DNA of 13,812 nt, taken from assembly GCA_003662715.1 (NCBI GenBank), contig QMYO01000013.1:1-13812 (forward strand), given 5' to 3'. Shown here piece after piece: positions 1 to 7,279 of this stretch. Position numbers and translations under genes: made by a program. The DNA comes from Candidatus Bathyarchaeota archaeon (GTDB lineage Archaea > Thermoproteota > Bathyarchaeia > Bathyarchaeales > Bathyarchaeaceae). Below the pieces are notes generated by a model that was not told where the DNA came from, ran no database searches, and worked only from the letters and a program-made list of their open reading frames with translations. Position 1 is the first letter of the stretch, and each line of letters starts with the position of its first letter.

Positions 1-21
1 CATGAATATGAAAGTAAGTGA

Positions 22-690
22 CTAGATTATGATTTGCGTGCAAATTGTTTTCTTATCTTCCAAAATCGCTTTAATCCTTTCAGGATGCTTACCGTTAACC
101 ACATAGCAATCTATTCTTATTTTCAAAAGCATTCTAGGTAAGAATTTGTCAACACTTGTTCTCTTATTCCAATCTAATAGCTCATTAACTGACAACTTCT
201 TTATCATTTTAGCGTTCAAATCCTTTTTCGGGTCTTCAGTGAAAATTCCGTCCACATCAGTGACCAAAATCAGCTTTTTCGCAAGTAACAGACCTGCAAT
301 GTAGGCGGCTATGGAATCAGAGGTTACATTCCACGAATGCTTTAACGGGTCTTTTTGAAACATTAATTTGGAAGGCAAAATTATAGGTAAAATTCCAGTA
401 GAAGAAAGGCTCCTAGCCTCCTCTAACCCATAAGCGGTCTGCGAGTTCGGCGTAATACCCGAGAGGAACATTCCAAACTGATCCATGCTAAGAATAGCCA
501 TTTTATGCGCAACAGTCTCAGATACATCAAAATTACGGTAAAACTCCCTTACGACATCAGCAAATTTACCTCCTCCCGGCACGATGAGCATTCTATAAAA
601 TTTTGCGAGCGTCCCTAATTTTTGACATAAAGTAATTAGGCTCGCAGAGTCTTCAGCCAAGCTTCCTCCAACTTTTATGACCGCTACCAT
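22..690 (-). CDS. mfnE: MfnE-type amino acid kinase (methanofuran synthesis)
   Basis: 222-residue amino acid kinase fold protein. In methanogens MfnE phosphorylates [5-(aminomethyl)furan-3-yl]methyl phosphate to the diphosphate, the activated furan used by MfnF. Visible motifs: KVGGSL at residues 6-11, PGGG at 38-41, a TSDSIA segment at 123-128 and TDVDG at 144-148, the usual nucleotide and phosphate binding loops of the family. It begins with ATG and overlaps the end of the upstream mfnF by 7 bases (mfnF stop TAG at 686-684), so translation is probably coupled; a weak SD (GTGAT) lies just upstream. It is the last gene of the mfnD-mfnF-mfnE unit. The specific assignment rests on the neighbours as much as on the sequence, since isopentenyl phosphate kinase and uridylate kinase share the fold. 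The start, motifs and length all look intact. Confidence 0.88.
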   Translation of the reverse strand: MVAVIKVGGSLAEDSASLITLCQKLGTLAKFYRMLIVPGGGKFADVVREFYRNFDVSETVAHKMAILSMDQFGMFLSGITPNSQTAYGLEEARSLSSTGILPIILPSKLMFQKDPLKHSWNVTSDSIAAYIAGLLLAKKLILVTDVDGIFTEDPKKDLNAKMIKKLSVNELLDWNKRTSVDKFLPRMLLKIRIDCYVVNGKHPERIKAILEDKKTICTQIII

Positions 691-1751
691 CTTATCACTT
701 TGCCCTCCAGCTTACTTGCCACCATTAAAGCAACACCAACTGAAGTGGAGACAACGGCAGCCTCGTCACCAAGTAATTCTGCAAGATTGATAATCTCTTT
801 GAAGCCTGCTTTCTGAGCTGCCTTCCTAGCTAAAAAGTCTCTGCCTAAACCCGTGACTACAACGGGAACCTTGTCTTTCATACGAGGCTTTATCCTATTA
901 TGGACTTGTCTTAATCCGTCTGCAATCTGCTTAATCTGCGCCTCGTAAATGTAGTTAGCCATCTTAACTATTTCCTCTTCGTTTAGCATTTCAATGTCAG
1001 CGCAAACTACACGTGCCAATCTAGCCATAGCTTCTAGCTTTGTTGTTCCTCGACCATCCGCTGTTTCAACGGTATAGTCTTCCTCGTTAATGTTGCCTAA
1101 GATTAGATGTACGTCGCCAGACAAAGCAAATAGCTCAGATGAAACACGGGCAGTTCCACCTCTAACTGGGATGGAATCTACAATAGCAGCGACATTCGTA
1201 CGTAAGGCTCCTGTGTAAACTAATTCTCCGTTTAAAAGCTTCTCGAGATCGGTTTTGCCCGCTGCAACGACTTTCCCATCAATCACTGGGATAATACTTG
1301 TCGTGGTGCTTCCAATATCAATTATAAAGCAATCCTTAATTGATTGGGACACCATCCATCCTGTGGCTGACCAATTGGCAGCTGCGACTTTAAGCGGCTC
1401 CCGCCTCGCTTCCTCAATCGACTTCAGGTTTGATTCCACATCTAGAACGTAAATTGGCGTGTTAGTGAAAGCTTGTTCTACGCAAGTGAGGATATGGTTA
1501 ACTCCGTTCCTTTTTGTCTGATATGCATCAGATAATTCGGCTGTCATAGTGACTCCTACTCCATCCAACTTGGTTGAGCTTGCCAATTGCTTTTTCAGTT
1601 TTTCAAGAACAGCTGGAAGCTTTTCTTTTCCTCTTTTCCATACCGGGAAATATTCTATTGCGGTCTTGAGTTCTCCAACCGTGCCTTTCTGGGTTTTTAT
1701 AAAAGCTGCTTTAGTGTTTACTCCTCCTATGTCCCAACCTAAAACATTCAT
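684..1751 (-). CDS. mfnF: MfnF-like ASKHA-fold protein (methanofuran synthesis; H4MPT-linked C1 transfer family)
   Basis: 355-residue member of the hydantoinase/oxoprolinase-like family long annotated as 'H4MPT-linked C1 transfer pathway protein'. In methanogens MfnF condenses the aminomethylfuran diphosphate with gamma-glutamyltyramine. The actin-like phosphate-1 loop is at the N-terminus (GWDIGGVNTKAAF, residues 5-17), the TMTAELSDAY block at 68-77, the ANWSATG block at 125-131, and the second phosphate loop DIGSTTTS at 145-152. ATG start at 1751-1749, with a weak GAGAG SD, follows the mfnD stop by only 4 bases, and its own stop overlaps the mfnE start. The three genes therefore look like one transcript with coupled translation. 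Family membership is clear; the exact reaction is inferred from characterised methanogen homologues. Confidence 0.9.
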   Translation of the reverse strand: MNVLGWDIGGVNTKAAFIKTQKGTVGELKTAIEYFPVWKRGKEKLPAVLEKLKKQLASSTKLDGVGVTMTAELSDAYQTKRNGVNHILTCVEQAFTNTPIYVLDVESNLKSIEEARREPLKVAAANWSATGWMVSQSIKDCFIIDIGSTTTSIIPVIDGKVVAAGKTDLEKLLNGELVYTGALRTNVAAIVDSIPVRGGTARVSSELFALSGDVHLILGNINEEDYTVETADGRGTTKLEAMARLARVVCADIEMLNEEEIVKMANYIYEAQIKQIADGLRQVHNRIKPRMKDKVPVVVTGLGRDFLARKAAQKAGFKEIINLAELLGDEAAVVSTSVGVALMVASKLEGKVIRW

Positions 1752-1755
1752 TTTT

Positions 1756-2982
1756 TCAACTCTCTGACGCCATGTTTATGAGACATTTTGTGGTCTCATA
1801 CAGCTTTGTTTTAGCACTTTTTAATTTGGTCGAATGGGCAATGAGAAGTGCATAGGCATTGTTCTCACCTATGCTGGAAAAGGGCGGCGAGACAATTTCC
1901 TTTAATTTACATATTTTATGATGGAATTTACTTAACGATGTGGGAACTTTTACTTTGGAAAAAAATGCATATCCCCCGCTTTGCACGTTGTCGGGGAGTT
2001 CATGCTTTAGCACGGCGTTGACTATTGCTTGGGCTAGATTAAAATTTATGACTTTTCTCAAGCCGATATAGGAGGTTGTGAGTCTAGGGTTAATCTCCAT
2101 CACCACAGGTTCATCATTTGTTAGAACCATGTCTACTCCAATGTAGCCTCTAAGTCCCTTAAACAACTCTACAATTCTTTGCGCCGTTTCTAAAGCATCT
2201 TCTAACAAGGGATGGTGAAGAGGAACTATGCCACCAGTATAAGCTGAGTCAGAGCTGGGCGGCGATAAAGTAACTATTTGTTCATTTAACGTTAGTGGCA
2301 ATGCCTCCTCTTCGGTTGAGATTAAGCTAACGCTGGAAGCTGTGCCCTTAACAAACTTCTGGGCTAAGAAATATCTACCTAACGATTCTTTCATCAGCTT
2401 ATCAAGGGCGCTTTTTATTTGCTTTTCATTCCTTACAATGCTTAATCCCTGACAGCCTACACCATCAATAGGCTTAAAGATAAGCGGAAAACCCAATTCA
2501 CTAACGGAGTGTTTAATTTCTTTAATATCCTCACATGAGTCAACCATTAATGTGTCAGGGGTTCGTATTCCAATTCTTTTCAACTCATCGTAAAGCGTAT
2601 GTTTATTTGAGATTTTCTCTATTGCTGTAGCACTGCAATTAAGGGAGACGCCGCCAGCTTTCTCTATGCATTCCACTAGTCTTTGTAATGTTTGAGCAGA
2701 CTCTGGGGCAATTATATAAGTGGCGTCAGCTGATTCGGAGAGGGATGTTAAAGTTTTCTCTAATTCTTCTTTAGGAGAAGGAGTAATTATTTCGTCGGCA
2801 TCAACCAGCGAACTGAACGCGGTGAGTCTAGAGTCAAGAAAGGTTGTCACAAAATGTCCAGCAGCTTTAAAGTCTGAGATTAACGCCCTTAACATTCCAA
2901 ATCCTTCACTTAGAATGCTCGGCGAAATCTCTTTACCCGCGTATCCTCCTCCTGTGATATATTCATAAATGAGAAGCTTCAA
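1756..2982 (-). CDS. mfnD: MfnD-like tyramine-glutamate ligase (ATP-grasp)
   Basis: 408-residue ATP-grasp ligase. MfnD joins tyramine to the gamma-carboxyl of glutamate using ATP, the first committed step toward the methanofuran side chain. The N-terminus KLLIYEYITGGG (2-13) is characteristic of this family. The ATP-grasp core includes a KHTLYDEL helix (127-134), the ATP-binding lysine K170 in FPLIFKPIDGVGCQG (165-179) and the metal-binding EINPRLTTSY block (296-305) with E296 and N298. The start is TTG at 2982-2980, chosen because a good SD (GAGGT, 2993-2989) sits 6 bases upstream and the family N-terminus begins there. It heads the operon with mfnF and mfnE and is divergent from the HisA-like gene. 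Other ATP-grasp ligases share the core, but the N-terminal motif and neighbours favour MfnD. Confidence 0.87.
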   Translation of the reverse strand: MKLLIYEYITGGGYAGKEISPSILSEGFGMLRALISDFKAAGHFVTTFLDSRLTAFSSLVDADEIITPSPKEELEKTLTSLSESADATYIIAPESAQTLQRLVECIEKAGGVSLNCSATAIEKISNKHTLYDELKRIGIRTPDTLMVDSCEDIKEIKHSVSELGFPLIFKPIDGVGCQGLSIVRNEKQIKSALDKLMKESLGRYFLAQKFVKGTASSVSLISTEEEALPLTLNEQIVTLSPPSSDSAYTGGIVPLHHPLLEDALETAQRIVELFKGLRGYIGVDMVLTNDEPVVMEINPRLTTSYIGLRKVINFNLAQAIVNAVLKHELPDNVQSGGYAFFSKVKVPTSLSKFHHKICKLKEIVSPPFSSIGENNAYALLIAHSTKLKSAKTKLYETTKCLINMASES

Positions 2983-3054
2983 ACTTTTACCTCTGCACTA
3001 TCTAATATTGGAGGAGGTTCCATGAAAATCATTCCGGTCCTCGATGTTTTAAAT
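2957..3054. promoter_or_regulatory. Overlapping divergent promoter region, mfnD / HisA-like gene
   Basis: The two start codons are 39 bases apart (2983-3021) and each has its own strong SD. A TATA-like ATATATT on the plus strand (2957-2963) would place a start of transcription near 2987 for the HisA-like gene. An ATTTAAAAC on the minus strand (3054-3046) could serve mfnD with a start near 3020. Each box would lie inside the coding sequence of the opposite gene. Box positions are read by eye; the start sites are inferred from usual archaeal spacing. Confidence 0.35.
3010..3017 (+). promoter_or_regulatory. Strong Shine-Dalgarno of the HisA-like gene
   Basis: GGAGGAGG followed 5 bases later by the ATG at 3022. 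This fixes the start of the HisA-like gene and shows a leadered transcript. Confidence 0.7.
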
Positions 3055-3753
3055 GGTGTAGTTGTACATGCTGTTGGGGGCAAAAGAGAAAAGTATTATC
3101 CGATAAAAAGCGTTTTATGCAAATCTTCTGATCCAGTGAACGTAGCTTTGACATTTAGGTCACTTGGGTTTGATGAACTCTATATGGCTGATTTAGATGC
3201 GATATTAAGCAATAATGCAAATTTTTCCCTCTATAAACGGATTAAGGCTAGGGCTGATCTAAATTTAATGGTTGACGCTGGCATAAGCGACCTAGAAAAG
3301 GCGCGGGAAGTGTTAGAAAATGGGGTTTCAAAGATCATAATAGGTACTGAAACTTTAGAAAATCTAGCTTTTGTTGAGGAGGCTGTTAGTCTCTTTGGTA
3401 AGAACAGAGTTATTATTAGCCTCGACTTAAAGGGTGGAAAGATCATAAGCAAATTTCCTGACATAAAGTCGAGGAGTCCATTGGAACTCGCAAAGACTTT
3501 TCAGGGAATGGGGGTTGCCCAAATTATTGTTTTAGATTTAGCAAGGGTTGGAATGAATAAGGGAATTAATCTGGGGATAGTGAAGGAGATTCTTGAACAA
3601 ACCAGCGTTGAGGTGCTAACTGGTGGAGGCGTACGAGACATTAAAGACTTGGAAAAGCTGAGAAGTATGGGAGTGGCGGGTGTGCTGGTGGCTACAGCTC
3701 TGCATAATGGAAGGCTTACTATAAAGAAACTGAAGCAAGCTAGTTTTATTTAA
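3022..3753 (+). CDS. HisA/HisF-related TIM-barrel protein of C1-cofactor gene clusters
   Basis: 243-residue (beta/alpha)8 barrel related to HisA and HisF but belonging to the separate HisA/HisF-like family seen in methanogens and H4MPT-using methylotrophs. Visible: PVLDVLNGVVVHAVGG (5-20) with the HisA-type catalytic Asp at D8, VDAGISD (84-90), IIIGTETLEN (105-114), SLDLKGGKI (133-141) with the second catalytic-position Asp D135, and the C-terminal phosphate-binding loops GGGVRD (201-206) and GVLVATALHNG (220-230). ATG start with a strong SD. It is head to head with the methanofuran operon and no his genes are nearby, so a role in histidine synthesis is unlikely. I infer an isomerase or cyclase acting on a phosphorylated sugar-like intermediate of methanofuran or methanopterin synthesis; the actual substrate is unknown. 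Confidence 0.8.
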   Translation: MKIIPVLDVLNGVVVHAVGGKREKYYPIKSVLCKSSDPVNVALTFRSLGFDELYMADLDAILSNNANFSLYKRIKARADLNLMVDAGISDLEKAREVLENGVSKIIIGTETLENLAFVEEAVSLFGKNRVIISLDLKGGKIISKFPDIKSRSPLELAKTFQGMGVAQIIVLDLARVGMNKGINLGIVKEILEQTSVEVLTGGGVRDIKDLEKLRSMGVAGVLVATALHNGRLTIKKLKQASFI

Positions 3754-3814
3754 TTCTTAAACGGTTATAGAATAATAAACGCTGCATCTAAAGGGAGGCA
3801 CCACTCAATATTGC

Positions 3815-3856
3815 TTTTTTTCTTGTTAATGACTTATTGATTTCTACCCTTTTTAC
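3815..3856 (+). terminator. T-rich tract downstream of the HisA-like gene
   Basis: A run of seven T (3815-3821) is followed by further T-rich clusters up to about 3856, overlapping the end of the convergent rtcA. Archaeal terminators are often simple T-rich tracts without a hairpin, so this is a reasonable candidate. No stem-loop was seen. Confidence 0.4.
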
Positions 3857-4893
3857 GTTCCTCTCTTCTCTATTCTAAAGAGCCTATCTACCCTTGTAAC
3901 TTTGAACTTTACGCCTAGAATCTTCTGAGCAAGCCAGAGATTTGTATCCAGATGCTCCGTCATAGAACGAACAAGATAGATGGAGTTGCCTTCAGCCAAT
4001 GCAACGTAAGGCACCAGCATATCAGCTAAATGCACGTCCACCGTGGCTCCAGCCTTTAACTCCTTGAAAAGGTTTTCAGCGGCTTCACGACCCACCGCTT
4101 CGCTTGGTTTGCGAAGTTCACCAATAGCGTCTCCTCCCAAAAGAGCGCCAGTATCGCTTTTTGCCCATAACACTATGGAGCTTCCTTTCTGAAGAGGATT
4201 AGAAACATCATTAACCACTTCTATGTCAGCTTCGAAACCACGAGCTTTAAGATAATCCTTAGCTGCTTTGGCTTGGCGTTCAGCAACCTTTCGCTCTGCT
4301 AGGAAAGTGCACACAGAGACTCCGCGCAGTTCCTCTATAGTCCCGTGTTCTTCAAGACGTAGTGGATTCAGTTTCTGGCATGGCTGAACTTCTAGGGAGA
4401 TTTCTCCCATGCCTTTCGGGTAATAACCATATTTTTGAACAGCTAAATCTACCTTCAAGCCCATTCGTTTAAGCATGGGAAGCAGAACATGCTTCAGATA
4501 GTTTATTGTAGGCGCATGGCGAACGTCAGTGCCACCTTTAACCACATGGATACGTACGGCTTTTTTAGCAGAGACACAAATAGGCAAAATAGTCAGCAAC
4601 AACATAGGTATGCTGCCAGCGGTGCCTATCTCAGCCTCTATCTCGCCACCAACGACTTCGCTGGGTTTAAACCAGAGTTCACGAGACCCCAATGTGGCAC
4701 CCTTTATTTCAGCATTGCAAAGTTTAGCAGCGGTAAGCGTAGCCTCGAGGTGTTGGGGGCGTAGACCGGGCTGGCGGCGTTTTTTACGGATGTTGTAAAG
4801 ATGTAGTGGTTCACCTAGAATGCTGGCTAGGGCTATGGATAGGCGTAGGATAGTTCCGCTGCCACTTTTTTGGCTGCCGTCAATTTCCAGCAC
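3853..4893 (-). CDS. rtcA: RtcA-family RNA 3'-terminal phosphate cyclase, variant N-terminal motif
   Basis: 346 residues, the normal family length. RtcA converts an RNA 3'-phosphate to a 2',3'-cyclic phosphate with ATP through a covalent His-AMP. Visible: NIRKKRRQPGLRPQHL (34-49), GTAGSIP (90-96), GGTDV (120-124), a HLADMLVPY segment with D291, and MTEHLDTNL with H314, the position of the adenylated His. Odd point: the first motif is DGSQKSGSGTILR (5-17) where typical members have DGxxGEGGGQILR, so the conserved Glu is replaced by Ser10; R17 is kept. GTG start at 4893-4891, supported by SD GAGGT (4904-4900) 6 bases upstream and by the family N-terminus. It stands alone, divergent from a 118-residue protein gene; no rtcB or other RNA repair gene is in the window. 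Family is certain, activity less so. Confidence 0.88.
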   Translation of the reverse strand: MLEIDGSQKSGSGTILRLSIALASILGEPLHLYNIRKKRRQPGLRPQHLEATLTAAKLCNAEIKGATLGSRELWFKPSEVVGGEIEAEIGTAGSIPMLLLTILPICVSAKKAVRIHVVKGGTDVRHAPTINYLKHVLLPMLKRMGLKVDLAVQKYGYYPKGMGEISLEVQPCQKLNPLRLEEHGTIEELRGVSVCTFLAERKVAERQAKAAKDYLKARGFEADIEVVNDVSNPLQKGSSIVLWAKSDTGALLGGDAIGELRKPSEAVGREAAENLFKELKAGATVDVHLADMLVPYVALAEGNSIYLVRSMTEHLDTNLWLAQKILGVKFKVTRVDRLFRIEKRGT

Positions 4894-4982
4894 GCTTAAA
4901 CCTCTAGAATTGACCTCTCTGTGTCTGGTTTAAAGTTTCTTCTTCGTTAAAATGGAGCATGAAGGACAAAACAAATGAAGGA

Positions 4983-5002
4983 GCATAATGAAATAGTTAT
5001 GC
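4983..5002 (+). repeat. Perfect 6-base inverted repeat in the leader of the 118-residue protein gene
   Basis: GCATAA (4983-4988), an 8-base spacer, then TTATGC (4997-5002), ending 2 bases before the SD of the gene. An upstream SD-like GAAGGAG (4977-4983) runs into the left arm. It could be an RNA hairpin or a DNA operator. A 6-base stem in AT-rich DNA can also arise by chance. Confidence 0.35.
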
Positions 5003-5017
5003 GTGGAGGCATAGTGT

Positions 5018-5374
5018 TTGAGTGAAAAAAAGTTGAGTCAAGAAGAACTGCTACAGCGAATTGATGAGCTTCTCAGCGTTTTGAACATGATTTCTAGGGA
5101 CCTCACAGATATTACGAAAGCGTTGAGGGAAGCCGCTGCCCCCGCCCATACCGCTGCACCCACTGAAGCACGAACGATTGAGAGTGTTCAGGCATGGTTT
5201 CCTAAGAATTTAGAGGAGATGTTAACGTTTGAAGATGTGGGAGACTATATCAGAATAAAGCCGCGTCAATATTTGGGGTCGGAAAATTTTGCGAAAATAG
5301 CGTCTATTATTCGTGATAATGGTGGAGAATACATCAGTGCTGGGAAGGAGTCACATTTTCGGGTTCCTAAATGA
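5018..5374 (+). CDS. Unassigned 118-residue protein: N-terminal helix plus compact C-terminal domain
   Basis: I do not recognise this protein with certainty. Residues 4-38 form a likely amphipathic or coiled-coil helix (hydrophobic positions L11, L12, I15, L18, L19, L22, I25, L29, I32, L36). A short Ala/Pro/Thr linker (39-52) follows, then a compact mixed alpha/beta domain (55-118) with AWFPKNL, YIRIKPRQYLG, a helix FAKIASIIRDNGG, and a final strand ending HFRVPK. Helix plus small domain suggests an oligomer; the aromatic and basic residues of the C-terminal part resemble ThermoDBP-type single-stranded nucleic acid binding proteins of archaea, but this is a loose impression. TTG start at 5018 is fixed by SD GGAGG (5005-5009) with 8 bases spacing. 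Single gene, divergent from rtcA and convergent with tpiA. It is about normal in codon use and looks expressed. Confidence 0.75.
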   Translation: MSEKKLSQEELLQRIDELLSVLNMISRDLTDITKALREAAAPAHTAAPTEARTIESVQAWFPKNLEEMLTFEDVGDYIRIKPRQYLGSENFAKIASIIRDNGGEYISAGKESHFRVPK

Positions 5375-5415
5375 AAAAGTTTGCAGACCACTTCTACTTC
5401 ATAAAAAATATTTTA

Positions 5416-6123
<708 letters not shown>

Positions 6124-6220
6124 TTATGGAGTAATAACTAAAATAATTTAGGAACAAAATAAATTCTTAATAATGAACATTTCATAACTAACAACACCCC
6201 GAAAGAATAGAGGCTCTGAG

Positions 6221-6901
6221 TTGCCAGCTGAGTATGAAGAGAAATACTTCTACGGTGTCGGTTCTGGTTATAGGAGAGGCTACACATGGGAAACTGTTGG
6301 TCACTTGTTGCGGAGCCATTTCAAAGATGTCATCCTTCACAGTCGATATAAGTCAGGACGCTGGCTTGACGCTGGATGTGCCAAGAGTTTCCTTTTGAAA
6401 ATAGCGAATCAGCATGGATGGAAGCCTTTTGGATTTGACACCAGCTCTTACGCAGTAGATGAAGCTAAAAAAATGTGTCCAAACGCTAAAATTTTTGTTT
6501 CGGATGCACAGAACCCGTTGCCGTTTCCCGACAATTTCTTTGAGGTCATAACAGCGTGTGAATTGGTTGAGCACCTTCCAGAGCCAGATAAATTCTTTAA
6601 AGAAGCTTGGAGGTTGCTAAAACATGGCGGTTTACTCTTTGTTACCACGCCAAATGCTTCATCCATATTTAGCTCGAAACTAACTAAAAACTTGTGCAGA
6701 GCGATACGAATTAACACACCTTTTCACGATGAAACACATGTATCCTATTTCACTTCTGAATCGATTGAAAGGCTTCTTAAACGATGCGGATTCTCACGAG
6801 TTGAGACAAAATATTCTTTAGATTTGTTATGGCGTTGGAGCATCCACATGCCACGCCCCATAGCATGGACTATGCTTACATTTGCTTATCGCTTAAGGTA
6901 G
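6221..6901 (+). CDS. Class I SAM-dependent methyltransferase, substrate unknown
   Basis: 226-residue Rossmann-fold methyltransferase of the Methyltransf_11/23 type. Motif I is RWLDAGCAKSFLL (47-59), with CAKS where the common form is CGxG; the acidic end of strand 2 is D73 in GFDTSSYAVD, a motif II acid is D95 in VSDAQNPLPFP, and CELVEHLPEPDKFF (113-126) with LLKHGGLLFVTTPN (132-145) are typical of the group. The C-terminus (about 207-226) is rich in hydrophobic and aromatic residues. TTG start at 6221, with GAGG (6210-6213) 7 bases upstream; there is no other in-frame ATG before residue 85, so a later start would remove motif I. The acylphosphatase gene follows after 9 bases, suggesting co-transcription. 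Substrate cannot be read from the sequence; small molecules, lipids or sugars are all possible. Confidence 0.85.
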   Translation: MPAEYEEKYFYGVGSGYRRGYTWETVGHLLRSHFKDVILHSRYKSGRWLDAGCAKSFLLKIANQHGWKPFGFDTSSYAVDEAKKMCPNAKIFVSDAQNPLPFPDNFFEVITACELVEHLPEPDKFFKEAWRLLKHGGLLFVTTPNASSIFSSKLTKNLCRAIRINTPFHDETHVSYFTSESIERLLKRCGFSRVETKYSLDLLWRWSIHMPRPIAWTMLTFAYRLR

Positions 6902-6910
6902 GCGGAAAAA

Positions 6911-7204
6911 TTGCGGGTCAGAGCCCATGTTTTCGTGAGCGGAAGAGTTCAAGGCGTTTTTTTCAGAGTTGAAACTCGACGTGAAGCGAATAGAAGAAAC
7001 GTTAGCGGATGGGTGCGAAATCTACCAGACAGAAGAGTTGAAGCAGTTTTTGAGGGAGAAAAAGATGACGTGGAAAAGCTCATCGAATTTTGCAGAAGAG
7101 GTCCTCCAGGCGCTAGAGTAAACCATATTGAAGTTCGATGGGAACGTTACACTGGCGAATTCAAAGATTTTAGAATACGTTACGGATATAGCCGCATACT
7201 CTGA
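6911..7204 (+). CDS. acyP: Acylphosphatase
   Basis: 97 residues, the normal size. It hydrolyses the carboxyl-phosphate bond of small acyl phosphates. The active-site signature VSGRVQGVFFR (9-19) contains the phosphate-binding R19, and SGWVRNLPD (32-40) contains the catalytic N37; both are intact, as is the VEAVFEG strand. TTG start at 6911, preceded by GGCGG (6901-6905) that overlaps the methyltransferase stop codon, so translation is probably coupled. Arginine-rich N-terminal half (several R in 23-41) is common in thermophile members. No functional link to the methyltransferase is evident apart from the 9-base spacing. Confidence 0.95.
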   Translation: MRVRAHVFVSGRVQGVFFRVETRREANRRNVSGWVRNLPDRRVEAVFEGEKDDVEKLIEFCRRGPPGARVNHIEVRWERYTGEFKDFRIRYGYSRIL

Positions 7205-7229
7205 CACGACTTTATTCTTTGCACAAAGG

Positions 7230-7253
7230 TTTATTTTGAAGGAAAACTTCAAA
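7230..7253 (+). promoter_or_regulatory. TATA-like box and 7-base hairpin/operator ahead of surE
   Basis: TTTATTTT (7230-7237) is a TATA-like box; a usual archaeal spacing would start transcription near 7260. A perfect inverted repeat TTTGAAG (7235-7241), loop GAAAA, CTTCAAA (7247-7253) lies between box and inferred start, the usual place of an archaeal repressor site. As RNA from an upstream transcript it would form a 7-base-pair hairpin. Promoter and operator roles are inference. Confidence 0.35.
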
Positions 7254-7279
7254 CTCAAGTCCAAGATGAGTGGTTCATT

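Noticed and set aside
1..25. A possible neighbour at the left edge: CAT at 1-3 (ATG on the minus strand) or a plus-strand frame ending with TAG at 23-25
   Set aside because: No SD precedes the minus-strand ATG and too little sequence is present to judge either frame.
3022..3753. Calling the barrel protein hisA of histidine synthesis
   Set aside because: No other his gene is near, it sits beside methanofuran genes, and the sequence better fits the separate HisA/HisF-related family.
3793..3840. GGGAGG followed by a nine-codon frame from TTG at 3811 to TGA at 3840
   Set aside because: Spacing of 12 bases is too long, the frame is only nine codons, and it coincides with the T-rich tract that more likely ends transcription.
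3853..5374. rtcA plus the 118-residue gene as an RNA repair or toxin-antitoxin unit
   Set aside because: The genes are divergent, there is no rtcB, archease or nuclease-like neighbour, and the small protein has no toxin or antitoxin signature I recognise.
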